Positions 26,695 to 36,713 of a DNA stretch of 64,000 nucleotides are shown one piece after another. A program made the translations under genes and the position numbers. The stretch's first letter is position 1, and each line of letters begins with the position of its first letter. The stretch comes from Chlorobiota bacterium. GTDB lineage: Bacteria > Bacteroidota > Ignavibacteria > OLB7. The DNA lies in assembly GCA_016700335.1 (NCBI GenBank), contig CP065014.1:657001-721000 (forward strand), read 5' to 3'. The notes beneath the pieces were generated by a model that saw nothing but the letters and a program-made list of their open reading frames with translations, was not told the DNA's origin and ran no database searches.

Positions 26695-26973
26695 ATGACA
26701 AAGAAACAAGAAGATATATATCAGGAATTAAAACTAATTGCAGAGCAACTTGGTTTTAAAATTCGACTTGAAATAGGAGATTTTGAAGGTGGGATTTGTG
26801 TTGTTAAAGAAAAAGAAGTTTTAGTTCTCAACAAAAGACACATGTTAACCAAACGAATTAGTGTTCTTGTGAATTCTTTAGTTGATATGAACCTAGATTC
26901 CATTTTTGTAAAACCTGCAATACGAGATTATATTGAAAAAGAATCATCAAAAAAAATTGCTGTAATCTCTTAA
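26695..26973 (+). CDS. Conserved small protein of unknown function
   Basis: 92 residues, lysine- and isoleucine-rich, likely cytosolic. It reads as a helix (QEDIYQELKLIAEQLGFKI), then strands (RLEIGDFEGGICVVKEKEVLVLNKR), then another helix with VSLVDMNLDS-like sequence and a C-terminal helix (IRDYIEKESS). I do not recognise a named family. It precedes the VWA-domain gene by 72 bases on the same strand. The ATG start is clear, and the frame matches neighbouring codon use. Confidence 0.6.
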   Translation: MTKKQEDIYQELKLIAEQLGFKIRLEIGDFEGGICVVKEKEVLVLNKRHMLTKRISVLVNSLVDMNLDSIFVKPAIRDYIEKESSKKIAVIS

Positions 26974-27045
26974 TCCAATACAGTTAATATTATTTGAAAA
27001 TTTTAAAGTTTAAATGTAAAATTATTATTTAAAGTTAAATCAATA

Positions 27046-28596
27046 ATGAAGCACGAAATATTAACTCATAGTTCATTTTTTGAACATATGGAAGAGTTCG
27101 GTTATTTTAGAGATATTGAGGATTCATTACCAGAAGATTTTACTTCAGTTTTCGAAATTGCCCGTGTTATTGAAAATCCCGATTCCCAACTATTTAAATC
27201 TATTCAACAAGTAATGACTGTTTCCTCAGCTATTGAGCCTGGAAAAGTTAATGGACGTGAATGGAGACCTAACAAAAACTTTACAGATACTCCAGAAGAA
27301 TATGAATCTACATTAATGAGAAATCTAAATGATGTAAAACTTATTCTTCCAACTCAATATGCTCTACCCTATGATGTATTTTTACAAAGATTATCAAGAA
27401 GATCTTTATGGATAAACCTACCAAAGAATCCAGTAATAGTACCATTTAAGAGCTCTAGCAAAGATTATAATCCAAATAATTTCAAGCAAAAAGTTTATAT
27501 GCTTCTTGATACTTCTACCTCAATGTCAGCACACCACAGAATCCAAATGGCAAAGGCAGTTGTATTTGTATTTTTAAAACGAAATTTAAAAGAATTGGGT
27601 CATGTTTACTTCAGAACTTTTGATACAGAGGTTGGATCTCTTTGGAAAGCAACTGAGTTGAATTCTTTGAAAAAATTAATAAAGTACGTTATGAGGTTAA
27701 AAAAACTTGGTAATGGTACTGTAATGGAAAAAGCAATTATGATTGCAATTAATGATATAAAAAAAAGTTCTAGTCTGGAAGGGGCAGAAATACTACTTGT
27801 AACAGACGGTGCTTGCCATTTAGATATTGAAAAAATTAAAGAAGGTATAGGAAAAAGCATTATAATAAACACTATAAAAATTGGGAGCACAACTATTGTT
27901 CCTGATGAGAAATACTTAAGAGATATTGCATCAAGAGGGAATGCACCAAGACAAAAAGATCTTAAGAAAATGGAGGAAGAATTAAGGCATTTAAAAGCTG
28001 AGCTAGAATTTACAGCTGGCACAATAACAAGCAAAGCCCTTCGCTCTCAAATAACAGATATGGAGCACAGAACTAATCAATTAAAGTTGATGATTATTGA
28101 TGATATTAAGTTAAAATATGGAAGAGAAATTGAGTATCTATCAAAAGTATATGTTAATATAAATGATTTAGTTTTAGATGATATTTTCAAATTAAATCAG
28201 AGTGAAATTGATGAACTTAAAGAATTGTTAAATGCTATTGAACTAGATTTTGAAGGTGGTTTTGATGCAGATGCTTTGAGAGAAGCAGCATTATTATTTG
28301 AACACATTCAAATGTTATTGCACAACGCTCCAAATCCTAATCAAAAAAAACAACTAGAAGATATGGCAAACAATTTACAAGAACTGCTGAAAGATGTAGG
28401 AAAAACAATGAGCAATAATGGGAGCAATATGGTTAGTGGAGTTTCAAGCAATGATTTGCGTGATATTCAAATGATGCTTAGTAGTAGTAAAAATGGTGGA
28501 GAAGGTTTTTCTTTGTTTCAAATAATTCTTCAAATGATGAAGCAATTACTTTCAAAAAAGATTTTTTCTGGATTGAAATATTTTAAAAAAAAATAA
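27046..28596 (+). CDS. VWA-domain protein with coiled-coil insertion
   Basis: 516 residues. The VWA domain spans about 149-375: the MIDAS motif DTSTSMS is at 155-161, followed by FRTFDTEVGSLW, and LLVTDGACHLD near 250-260. Between the strand IIINTIKIG (272-280) and the terminal YVNINDL (369-375) there is a charged coiled coil of about 60 residues (KKMEEELRHLKAELEF...) that ordinary VWA domains lack. The region N-terminal to VWA (1-145) and the helical tail are of unknown type. CoxE/ViaA-type VWA proteins usually pair with a MoxR AAA+ ATPase; none is next to it here. Probably cytosolic. Confidence 0.75.
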   Translation: MKHEILTHSSFFEHMEEFGYFRDIEDSLPEDFTSVFEIARVIENPDSQLFKSIQQVMTVSSAIEPGKVNGREWRPNKNFTDTPEEYESTLMRNLNDVKLILPTQYALPYDVFLQRLSRRSLWINLPKNPVIVPFKSSSKDYNPNNFKQKVYMLLDTSTSMSAHHRIQMAKAVVFVFLKRNLKELGHVYFRTFDTEVGSLWKATELNSLKKLIKYVMRLKKLGNGTVMEKAIMIAINDIKKSSSLEGAEILLVTDGACHLDIEKIKEGIGKSIIINTIKIGSTTIVPDEKYLRDIASRGNAPRQKDLKKMEEELRHLKAELEFTAGTITSKALRSQITDMEHRTNQLKLMIIDDIKLKYGREIEYLSKVYVNINDLVLDDIFKLNQSEIDELKELLNAIELDFEGGFDADALREAALLFEHIQMLLHNAPNPNQKKQLEDMANNLQELLKDVGKTMSNNGSNMVSGVSSNDLRDIQMMLSSSKNGGEGFSLFQIILQMMKQLLSKKIFSGLKYFKKK

Positions 28597-28816
28597 GTGA
28601 GAATAATTTTTCTATTTTTTACAAAAAGTATTTGCTATAAAAATTTATTCAAAAAGTACAATTTAATCCCTTTAAACTATTGTTAATCAAATATCCTTTA
28701 GTTTACATAACATATTCTTTTAAATAAGTATGCACTATTTTTTTTCGTTTAGTTTAAATAGAATTTTTTATAATAAATATCTGAAAATGAATTGAAAAAA
28801 ATTAAAATCAATAATT

Positions 28817-31483
28817 CTATTTTAAAATATTTATCAACTTTTCTAATTCAAGAATTGCTTGAATTGGGGTAAGTTCGTTGATATTTATATTGCATAAAGC
28901 AATTTTTAATTTTTCGATTTTAGGATCTGAATTTATTTCAAATAATGAAAATTGTAAAGGTTGATGTGAAATATTTTTCCCATTAGTTTTACGAACATTT
29001 TTAATTGTGTTTTCATTAAATGTATCTTGAACTTCAACTAAATTATCATTTAGTGATTCAGAATTTTCTCCTTCAAGTTGCTTCAAAATAATTTTAGCTC
29101 TTTCAGTTACTTCTTCTGGCAAGCCTGCCATTTGAGCCACTTGTATTCCATAACTATGATCTGCCGTACCAGGCGTAACTTTCCTTAGAAAAATAATTTT
29201 ATCAGCATGTTCACGAACTTCAACTTTGAAATTTTTAATCCTATTAAATCTTTCTGATAGTTCATTTAATTCATGGTAATGAGTTGCAAATAAAGTTCTA
29301 GCACCAATTTTATCATGGATATATTCGGCAATAGACCAAGCAATAGAAATGCCATCAAAAGTAGATGTACCACGTCCTACTTCATCGAGTAAAATAAGAC
29401 TCCTATTTGTAGAATTATTTAGGATATTTGCAGCTTCATTCATTTCAACTAAAAATGTACTTTCCCCAGCAGCTATGTTATCTTGAGCCCCAACTCTAGT
29501 GAAAATTTTATCGACTATTCCAATTACAGCACTTTCCGCTGGCACATATGAGCCTATTTGAGCCAATAATACAATAAGCCCAACTTGGCGTAGTAATGAG
29601 CTTTTCCCAGACATATTGGGTCCGGTAATAATTGCAATCTGATTATTATTAAGATCTAAATTTGTGTCATTAGGAATAAAAACATCGGAATGTTTTAATA
29701 GCGTTTCAACAACTGGATGCCTACCATTATGAATTTCCAAAACATCAGAATCATTTACAATTGGTTTCACATAATTTCTTTGATGAGCAACCTTTGACAA
29801 ACAAGTAAAGCAATCAATCATAGCAATTAAGCTAGCATTTCTTAATAAACTTTCAATATATCCATTTGTAAAATAAACTAGTTCAACAAATAGTTTTCTT
29901 TCAATTTGTTCAATTCTATCCTCTGCGTTTAATGCTTTTTCCTCGAACTCTTTTAACTCAGGAGTTATATATCGTTCGGCATTTGTTAGAGTTTGTTTGC
30001 GTATATAATCAGATGGAACTTTATCTTTATTTGAGTTTGTAATTTCAATATAATAACCAAAAACATTATTAAATCCAATTTTTAAAGAGGGAATATTTGT
30101 TCTAATTCTTTCACGAGTTTGAATTTTTTCAATAAACAATTTACCACCAGCAATAACCTCACGAATATCATCTAAGTCAGTATTATAGCCAATTCTAATT
30201 CCGTTTCCTTCACCAATATTAATTGATGGTTCTTCAGGCAAAGCCTCTTCAAGCTTTTTAATTAAATCAGGAATTGGAATAAATGATTTCCCTAATGCTG
30301 TTAAAGTTATGGAGTTGCAAGATTCCATAAGTTTACAAACAATTGGAATAACTCTTAAAGTGTTTCTAATAAATCCTAAATCTCTCGGGTTTGCACGGTT
30401 GGTAGCACACTTGCCCATTAATCTTTCTAAATCTGATACACTCCTAAGAGCCTTTTCAAGGTCATTTGAAATATTTGTATTATTATATAAATCTTCAACA
30501 GCATTTAATCTTTTGTTAATTTGTTCAACAGATCTTAGTGGATGAACTAACCATCTTTTTAACAACCTTCCACCCATAGGAGTTGAAGTTTTATCAATAA
30601 CATTTAATAGTGATCCGTTTTTAGAACCACCATTAGTTGAAAATAAAATTTCCAGATTTCTTTTTGTGGCTGAATCAAGAGCTATATAATCACCATGATG
30701 ATAAATAGATAGTTTTTTAATATGTCCTAATTTTGATTTTTGAGTCTCAAGAAGATAATGCATAATTGCCCCAGCTGCAATCTCTGCAAGCCTCATTCCT
30801 TGTATTCCAAAGCCTTTAAGAGAGAGAGTCCCAAAGTGTTCGTTTAATCTATCAGATGCATAATCTAAATCGAAAATCCATTCTTCAAGTTTTGTAATTA
30901 GGGGTGATAAAGATAATTTTAGATTTTTTATCTCGTTTTTTTGAGATTTGGAAATTAGAATCTCAGCTGGAGATATAGTTTCTAAAATTTCTTGAAGATT
31001 TGAATTTGATTCAGTTGTAGAAAACTCACCAGTGGAAACATCACAAAATGCTATTCCAACTTTACCTTTTTCAATATAAATTGCTGCTAGATAATTATTA
31101 GAATTTGATTCTAAAATCTTATCGCTCATTGCAACTCCAGGAGTTATAACTTCAACAACATCTCTACGAACAATTCCTCTAGCAAGTTTGGGGTCTTCGA
31201 GTTGTTCGCAAATAGCCACTCTTAATCCTGCTTTAATAAATTTAGGTAGGTAATTATCTAGTTGATGATAAGGGAATCCAGCAAGGGGAGTTTCTCCCTC
31301 AGATCCATTAGCTCTTTTAGTTAAGGTTATTCCACAAACCCTTGAAGCTATTTCCGCATCTCCCTCAAAAGTTTCATAGAAATCACCCAATCTAAAAAGC
31401 ATAACAGTATCAGGATACTTTTCTTTTATCTGGTGATACTGTCTCATTAATGGAGAACGTTTTTGAAGTTTATCTGAGGACAT
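28817..31483 (-). CDS. mutS: DNA mismatch repair protein MutS
   Basis: 888 residues. Domain I starts SPLMRQYHQIKEKYPDTVMLFRLGDFYE, including the mismatch-reading Phe-X-Glu (DFYETF). The connector, lever and clamp domains follow (e.g. LKGFGIQGMRLAE, GGRLLKRWLVHPL). The ATPase has Walker A GPNMSGKSSLLRQVG and Walker B-type LILLDEVGRGTSTFDG, then LFATHYHELNEL. A ~60-residue C-terminal part (EGENSESLNDN...) is low-complexity before the final helical segment. It recognises mismatches and recruits MutL. Directly downstream of ruvB (87-base gap), likely one DNA-repair transcript. Confidence 0.97.
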   Translation of the reverse strand: MSSDKLQKRSPLMRQYHQIKEKYPDTVMLFRLGDFYETFEGDAEIASRVCGITLTKRANGSEGETPLAGFPYHQLDNYLPKFIKAGLRVAICEQLEDPKLARGIVRRDVVEVITPGVAMSDKILESNSNNYLAAIYIEKGKVGIAFCDVSTGEFSTTESNSNLQEILETISPAEILISKSQKNEIKNLKLSLSPLITKLEEWIFDLDYASDRLNEHFGTLSLKGFGIQGMRLAEIAAGAIMHYLLETQKSKLGHIKKLSIYHHGDYIALDSATKRNLEILFSTNGGSKNGSLLNVIDKTSTPMGGRLLKRWLVHPLRSVEQINKRLNAVEDLYNNTNISNDLEKALRSVSDLERLMGKCATNRANPRDLGFIRNTLRVIPIVCKLMESCNSITLTALGKSFIPIPDLIKKLEEALPEEPSINIGEGNGIRIGYNTDLDDIREVIAGGKLFIEKIQTRERIRTNIPSLKIGFNNVFGYYIEITNSNKDKVPSDYIRKQTLTNAERYITPELKEFEEKALNAEDRIEQIERKLFVELVYFTNGYIESLLRNASLIAMIDCFTCLSKVAHQRNYVKPIVNDSDVLEIHNGRHPVVETLLKHSDVFIPNDTNLDLNNNQIAIITGPNMSGKSSLLRQVGLIVLLAQIGSYVPAESAVIGIVDKIFTRVGAQDNIAAGESTFLVEMNEAANILNNSTNRSLILLDEVGRGTSTFDGISIAWSIAEYIHDKIGARTLFATHYHELNELSERFNRIKNFKVEVREHADKIIFLRKVTPGTADHSYGIQVAQMAGLPEEVTERAKIILKQLEGENSESLNDNLVEVQDTFNENTIKNVRKTNGKNISHQPLQFSLFEINSDPKIEKLKIALCNININELTPIQAILELEKLINILK

Positions 31484-31570
31484 TATTCAGTATTAGTGAT
31501 AAAAAATTGTGGAATTTAAAAATCAAATTTAAATTGAATTTAAAGAATTTATATTTAAAAAATAATTTAT

Positions 31571-32614
31571 TTAGAAGCCTAAAGCAGATTGAGCTTCATC
31601 TTTATTCTTTCGATCAATTCCAAAATGTTTGTATGCTAACATTGTTACTTCTCGTCCTCTTGGTGTGCGTTGAATAAACCCTTCTTGAATAAGGAATGGC
31701 TCATATACTTCCTCTAAAGTACCTGCATCTTCACCAACTGCTACAGCAAGTGTGTTTAACCCTACAGGACCTCCATTAAATTTTTCAATTATAGTGGTAA
31801 TAATTCTTTTATCCATTTCATCAAAGCCATGTTCATCAACTTCAAGGGCAGTTAAAGCAATTAAAGAAATTTCTTTAGTTATAACTCCATTTCCTTTAAC
31901 TTCAGCAAAGTCTCTAGCTCTTCTTAACAATCTATTTGCAATTCTTGGTGTTCCTCTAGCTCTTCTAGCAATTTCAAATCCACCATCATTTTCAATTGGA
32001 ATTTTAAGAATATCAGCAGCCCTAGTAACAACTTGATAAAGTTCATTAACGTTATAATAATCTAATCTATTAATTATTCCAAACCTACTTCTCAATGGAG
32101 CAGTTAATAATCCTTGCCGGGTTGTTGCACCAACTAATGTAAACTGTGGAAGTGAAATTTGGACACTTCTTGCATTTGGACCTGAGTCAATCATTATATC
32201 AATCCTGAAGTCTTCCATAGCAGAATATAAATACTCTTCAACAACAGAGCTTAAACGGTGTATTTCATCAATAAATAAAACATCACCATGATTTAAAGAA
32301 GTAAGTAATCCAGCTAAGTCACCTGGCTTTTCTAAAACTGGACCTGAAGTAGATTTAATTTGAGAATTCATTTCTCTTGCAATAATATAACTAAGAGTTG
32401 TTTTTCCCAAGCCAGGAGGTCCGGTGAGAAGAGTATGATCAAGTGATTCCCCTCTAAGTCTTGCAGCCTCAATGAAAATTAATAAATTATCAACAACTTT
32501 ATTCTGCCCAATAAATTCTTGTAAAAATGCTGGGCGAAGAACAGATTCAATTTCAAGTTCTGATTTGTTAATAGTTTCAGCGGATGTATTTCTACCTTCA
32601 CGATTAGTATTCAT
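31571..32614 (-). CDS. ruvB: Holliday junction branch migration helicase RuvB
   Basis: 347 residues. AAA+ motor of the RuvAB complex. [19 protein letters not shown] is the family N-terminus. Walker A is [11 protein letters not shown], Walker [24 protein letters not shown], sensor [19 protein letters not shown], and the C-terminal winged helix has [40 protein letters not shown]. The N-terminal ~20 residues before the core are a variable tail. Upstream of mutS on the same strand; ruvA and ruvC are not in the window. Confidence 0.97.
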   Translation of the reverse strand: MNTNREGRNTSAETINKSELEIESVLRPAFLQEFIGQNKVVDNLLIFIEAARLRGESLDHTLLTGPPGLGKTTLSYIIAREMNSQIKSTSGPVLEKPGDLAGLLTSLNHGDVLFIDEIHRLSSVVEEYLYSAMEDFRIDIMIDSGPNARSVQISLPQFTLVGATTRQGLLTAPLRSRFGIINRLDYYNVNELYQVVTRAADILKIPIENDGGFEIARRARGTPRIANRLLRRARDFAEVKGNGVITKEISLIALTALEVDEHGFDEMDKRIITTIIEKFNGGPVGLNTLAVAVGEDAGTLEEVYEPFLIQEGFIQRTPRGREVTMLAYKHFGIDRKNKDEAQSALGF

Positions 32615-32663
32615 TTAAGGAAATTTAAATTTATTTAGATAAGGATCAAGTTAACTTATAAAA

Positions 32664-32689
32664 CAAATTTAGCTAAAATAAAATTCCAA
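32664..32689 (-). promoter_or_regulatory. Putative promoter of ruvB-mutS
   Basis: On the minus strand, TTG at 32687-32689 and TAAATTTG at 32664-32671 fit the Bacteroidota consensus, but with a short 15-base spacer; the 5' leader to ruvB would be about 45 bases. Confidence 0.35.
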
Positions 32690-32696
32690 TTAGGTG

Positions 32697-32730
32697 AAAA
32701 AAAGACCTGTAAGCAATTAACCTACAGGTC
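32697..32730 (-). terminator. Rho-independent terminator after the DUF3467 gene
   Basis: GACCTGTA/TACAGGTC (32704-32711 with 32723-32730) forms an 8-bp stem followed on the minus strand by seven T residues (32697-32703). It is 26 bases past the DUF3467 stop. Confidence 0.9.
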
Positions 32731-32756
32731 TATAAAATATAAAATTTTAACAAGAA

Positions 32757-33101
32757 TTAATTAGCTTTTTCGTCAACATCAGGAATTGGAAAATTGAAAT
32801 CCCCACCAGTAGTGCCACCATTTACAACAATAGCACCATATTGGTCTTCATACTTATCAATATTATCTTCTAAAGCGTTCAATAATAGCCTTGCATGTTG
32901 TGGGGTCATAACAATTCTAGCATGAACCTTTGCTCTTGGAACTCCTGGTAATATTCTTGTAAAATCAATAACAAATTCAGCAGGAGAATGGGAAATAATA
33001 GCAAGATTGGAATATATTCCTTCAGCTTCTTTTTCACCTAATTCAACATTTATTTGTTGTCCACCCTGGTTATTATCTTGATCATTCATTTTCTTTGCCA
33101 T
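32757..33101 (-). CDS. DUF3467 domain protein
   Basis: 114 residues. After an Asn/Gln-rich N-terminus (NDQDNNQGGQQ) comes the DUF3467 core, INVELGEKEAEGIYSNLAIISHSPAEFVIDF, then TRILPGVPRAKVHARIVMTPQHARLLLNALEDNI. The family is a small, widespread, cytosolic protein of unknown role; members are common in FCB bacteria. It is a single-gene unit ending at a strong terminator, upstream of ruvB on the same strand. Identification rests on the core motif; activity unknown. Confidence 0.85.
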   Translation of the reverse strand: MAKKMNDQDNNQGGQQINVELGEKEAEGIYSNLAIISHSPAEFVIDFTRILPGVPRAKVHARIVMTPQHARLLLNALEDNIDKYEDQYGAIVVNGGTTGGDFNFPIPDVDEKAN

Positions 33102-33171
33102 TATTTAGTTTTAATAAATATTTAAAATAATTTAGATACTTTTACTGATAATATAAACTTAGAATTAAGAA

Positions 33172-34710
33172 TTACTTATCATATTTTGAAGCTTTTTTAT
33201 CACTCTCTTCTGCTTTTTTAACATCATTAATTAAAAGATATAATCTACTCATTGACCTCCAGTATTGACCGTTAGTTGAGTTATCACTTATATTCTCAAT
33301 TCCCTCAAGATCCTTTATGATTGTTTTTATTTGCTCTTTTTCATTTAATACATCATATAAATTTCCAAGTTCTGAAAGTGTTGCAAAATCGGCACTTTTA
33401 CCTTTTATTTTTTTAAGTTTTTCAAAATATTTAATTGATTCTCTTAAAGGTTTTTCAAAAGCAAGAAGTTGATCAGGTTTTGGTTCTTTATTCCCTACAA
33501 CTTTTCTAATACTATCTTGGCAGTTCCCACCTATGTTTTTAAAAGTAGCACCTAAATTAAACAATGCTGTATGTAATCTTGAATCATCATCATTAAGATT
33601 TAATTTCAAAACAGATTGAAATTTTATAGCTGCTCCATAAAAATCCTTTAATCCAAAAAGTAAATTACCATAATTAATATAAGTAGCTGGTTCATTTGGA
33701 TTTGAAGCAATTTGATTATCTAAGGTTGCTTTTGCCTCAGATAATTTACCTGATTTAATATAAGTTTCAGAAAGAATATTATTTACATCTTCACGAGATG
33801 GATCCATTCTCCTAACATAAGTTAGCATCTTAATTGCATCATCATATTTAGATTTGTCATTATCACCAGCTTTATAATAATTAAAACCTAAATGATAAAA
33901 TGCTGAACTACGTAAAGGTGTTGAAGTTTGTTTATAAAAATCCTGAATGTTTGAGTTATCTCCATAAAATTTCCATCCTTCAACTTTAGCTAATTTTGAT
34001 TTTTCATCTTCTCCAAAATAAACATAAAGATCATCCTTTTGATATCTTGTAAAACCATAACCTTTATCAATTTTATTCTCATTAGGTTGACCTAATTTTG
34101 AAGCAACTTGTTCTTGAGTCATTCCTAAAGTTAGCCCTTTATCTAATCCCTTATCTAAATCATTAGTGATTAGATTTACATATTTGGTGTATGATTTTGT
34201 TGCACCAGTTTCATCGTCAGCTAAATCTTGAATACTTCCTTTTGAGAAAGTATTATCTGGATAATTTGGACGCATTATTTCGGATGAATCCAAGTAAGCT
34301 AAAGCAAGTGAAGTTAATTTTTTATCACCAATTGCAATTTTATTATAAGTTTCGGAAAATTTATTGTAATAAGCTATCCAACCGTTATACTTACGAGCAC
34401 CCATTGCTCCTATTTCTTCAGGTTTAAAAGTATTTGGTGTAATTCCAAGAGCAATATTATACTCATTAGCCATTTCGACAAATCTTTCTGTATCAAAATA
34501 AACGTTTCCCAAAGCACCATGAGCTTCAGCATTATTAGGTCTAGCTGAGATTTCTTTTTTAAGAAGTTCTTCAGCTTTTTTAAATTCCTTATTTCTCATT
34601 GCAAGTTTTGCAGATGTCATCTCGGTTGATGCACATTCAAATCCAGTAGAAACTAAAAATATAGTAACTGCCAAAATTGAGAAAATAGAAGTTTTAAATG
34701 TCATTCTCAT
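33172..34710 (-). CDS. Exported TPR-repeat protein
   Basis: 512 residues. The N-terminal hydrophobic segment (residues 8-23) ends with the sequence VSTGFECAS; C27 could be a lipidation site, but the preceding residues are not a standard lipobox, so this is uncertain. TPR-type helix pairs are seen at KKAEELLKKEISARPNNAEAHGALGNVYF, near DNKSKYDDAIKMLTYVRRMDPSREDVNNILSETYIKSG and GAAIKFQSVLKLNLNDDDSRLHTALFNLG. Between them, about 185-260, is an SmpA/BamE-like stretch (LGMTQEQVASKLGQPNENKIDKGYGFTRYQ). BamE-like folds occur in outer-membrane lipoproteins. Role unknown; envelope-associated scaffold is plausible. Confidence 0.7.
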   Translation of the reverse strand: MRMTFKTSIFSILAVTIFLVSTGFECASTEMTSAKLAMRNKEFKKAEELLKKEISARPNNAEAHGALGNVYFDTERFVEMANEYNIALGITPNTFKPEEIGAMGARKYNGWIAYYNKFSETYNKIAIGDKKLTSLALAYLDSSEIMRPNYPDNTFSKGSIQDLADDETGATKSYTKYVNLITNDLDKGLDKGLTLGMTQEQVASKLGQPNENKIDKGYGFTRYQKDDLYVYFGEDEKSKLAKVEGWKFYGDNSNIQDFYKQTSTPLRSSAFYHLGFNYYKAGDNDKSKYDDAIKMLTYVRRMDPSREDVNNILSETYIKSGKLSEAKATLDNQIASNPNEPATYINYGNLLFGLKDFYGAAIKFQSVLKLNLNDDDSRLHTALFNLGATFKNIGGNCQDSIRKVVGNKEPKPDQLLAFEKPLRESIKYFEKLKKIKGKSADFATLSELGNLYDVLNEKEQIKTIIKDLEGIENISDNSTNGQYWRSMSRLYLLINDVKKAEESDKKASKYDK

Positions 34711-34771
34711 ATATGAAAAATTGTTAAAAATCTTTTGAAAATTAGAGATCTAAAATTAAAAATGATACATG

Positions 34772-35245
34772 TTAAAAAAGTCCAATGTTTTGTGTTCTTA
34801 TATCATCTTTAGAAATAATGTGTAAAATTTCCTCACCATTTTAAGATAATGCATCTGAAATTAAAATCCTGTGAAGTTTATCTGGTAAAGATTCAGTGCA
34901 CATCAATACAGTTTTTTGAGTAGAAGCTAAACCAATAGCATAATGATGTGCAGTATTGAATTCTATTGTATTTGTATATTTTCCAAACCCTATACCTCTT
35001 TAACTACAAGACTTAGCTTTTGAAATAATTTCATTAGCCAATTTATATCCTCCTAACCCAATAAAATGTTCATAACCCATATTTCTTTTATTTAACTAAT
35101 TCATTAAATCTTCTCAATTAAATTGTGGGTTAAAGTTAGAATATGGTATTATACTTCCATCAAGAAAAAAATCAATTTTATAATAATTAAGTAACAAAAT
35201 AAATTCATCAATACTTCAAGCTGAATGACCAATTGTAAATATCAA
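34772..35245 (-). pseudogene. Decayed DUF488 family gene, five in-frame stops
   Basis: Read in one continuous frame from about 35245 to the stop at 34772, the minus strand encodes a recognisable DUF488 protein: FTIGHSA, then SIDEFILLLNYYKIDFF, SNFNPQFN, MGYEHFIGLGGYKLANE, RGIGFGKYTNT, LMCTESLPDKLHRILISDALS and NGEEILHIISKDDI. These match the family's TIGHS, NPQFN, lGGy, and MCxExxPxxCHR landmarks. Five stops interrupt it (two TGA, one TAG, two TAA), and the normal CHR cysteine is LHR. No frameshift was needed to align it. It fills most of the otherwise gene-free 34711-35432; the flanks (34711-34771 and 35246-35432) hold nothing else. Confidence 0.75.
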
Positions 35246-35432
35246 ATCTTTATAAAAAGATTATTTTAATGTAAAGAAAATATGAATTACAAAACTAATA
35301 AATAAAAATAAATGAATATTTAAATTTAGAACTAATATCTAATTTACTAGATTTAAATTGAGAATAAAAATTTCAAGATTGTTAAAATAATTTTTTAATA
35401 GAGTAGATAAAAATTTTTGCAAAATAGAAAAT

Positions 35433-36683
35433 TTACTTATTAGAACTTATAGAATAAGTAATAGCTAATCTAGGTCTTTTTGTTGTATCCTGTGTATCAT
35501 TTCCATAAAACACTAATTTGTCAACACTATTTACTTCTAATGGCTGATCAAAGCGAAGAGATCTATTAAGAGCGAATATTATCCCATTATTCTTTTGATT
35601 ACCAGAACCTCTAGAAAACAATAACCAATCTGAAATAATAGGACCCAAGACAGGAAATGAGAAAGTATTTAAATATGATAAACTATCTTTTGCTGCTCTC
35701 CTTGAAGTAGAAACTATTGATCCTGATTTTAAATTCTCTTTTGTACTATCAGATGCTGAATAACCAACTAAATATCTTGATAGTTTAAATGTTCCAAATT
35801 TAGAGGAATTAGTATCAACTGTTAATGTTAATTCGGCTTTATGAACAACAGCATCTTTTGGTATAGAGTCTAGATTAAATTTAATTAAAGTTCTAATAGA
35901 TTCTCCTCCAGCAAATACAATTTTTCCAACTCCAGGGTTAACAAATGATTTTGAAATCCAATTAGATGCAGATGCTATTAAAGTTAAAGTAGTATCACCA
36001 TAACTCACTTTTAATTGTGGTTTTAATGAATCTGCAATAACACCAGCATTACCACTAGATCCCCAAATTCCAACAATTGACTTGCTATCAGCTCTAGAAC
36101 GTAAACAGAGCATCTTTTGAATTTTACCATCTTTTAAATAAGTTGATAAAAACTGAGTAATTAGAACTCTATCTAAAGGGATGTTTATAAAAGTTGTATC
36201 AGAAAACTTACCAGTAAAAGACCCAATAGAAGTTGCATTTTGAATTTTTGATATAACAGAATCGTTCCATTTAACGTTTCCTGCAAGCGATTGAGGAATT
36301 TCTATAACGTCAAAACCTCCTTCTCTATTAGTAGTGTCACCATATCTATATCCTGTTGGTCTTAACCTTAAAACAACTTCACTAATTGCCTTATTTTCAG
36401 CTCGTGATCCTTTAGCAATAAACAATGAATCAATTATATAGAATAATCCATGAGCAATTGTACCATCATTTGAAGAGCCAACTAACATTTCCTGAGAAAA
36501 TTCAGCTGAACTATTTGAAGCATCAGCAATTTTGCTGTTTATTTCAAATTCGCTAGCTTTAAGAATATAGGATTTAAATTCAACATTAGTTGGAATATAA
36601 TCACCTCCTATTGTTGTTGGAGCATCACTACAAGAATAAAAAAACAGACCGATTAAAAAAGTAAACACCGGTAAAAATTTCAT
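35433..36683 (-). CDS. Lipoprotein with repeated beta domains
   Basis: 416 residues. Residues 1-19 form a signal peptide with lipobox FYSC, and the mature start SDAPTTIGGDYIPTNV resembles DUF4270-type Bacteroidota lipoproteins. Two similar halves are suggested: one with AISEVVLRLRPTGYRYGDT...IPQSLAGNVKWND, the other with VVHKAELTLTVDTNSSKFGTFKLSRYL; each ends with a fragment like LKVSYGD and LAITYSI. This is reminiscent of DNRLRE/carbohydrate-binding-like beta modules, not proven. It lies 30 bases downstream of the glycogen-synthase-like gene on the same strand, so they probably share a transcript. Confidence 0.65.
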   Translation of the reverse strand: MKFLPVFTFLIGLFFYSCSDAPTTIGGDYIPTNVEFKSYILKASEFEINSKIADASNSSAEFSQEMLVGSSNDGTIAHGLFYIIDSLFIAKGSRAENKAISEVVLRLRPTGYRYGDTTNREGGFDVIEIPQSLAGNVKWNDSVISKIQNATSIGSFTGKFSDTTFINIPLDRVLITQFLSTYLKDGKIQKMLCLRSRADSKSIVGIWGSSGNAGVIADSLKPQLKVSYGDTTLTLIASASNWISKSFVNPGVGKIVFAGGESIRTLIKFNLDSIPKDAVVHKAELTLTVDTNSSKFGTFKLSRYLVGYSASDSTKENLKSGSIVSTSRRAAKDSLSYLNTFSFPVLGPIISDWLLFSRGSGNQKNNGIIFALNRSLRFDQPLEVNSVDKLVFYGNDTQDTTKRPRLAITYSISSNK

Positions 36684-36713
36684 ATAACTATCAACAGAGT
36701 GTTTAATTTATAA

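Noticed and set aside
27606..28034. A 142-codon minus-strand frame inside the VWA gene
   Set aside because: Antisense to a conserved VWA domain with MIDAS motif; no recognisable protein features.
34772..35245. Stop-codon recoding or selenocysteine to rescue the DUF488 frame
   Set aside because: All three stop codons occur in it, other genes here use them as normal stops, and no SECIS-like structure was evident. Decay is simpler.
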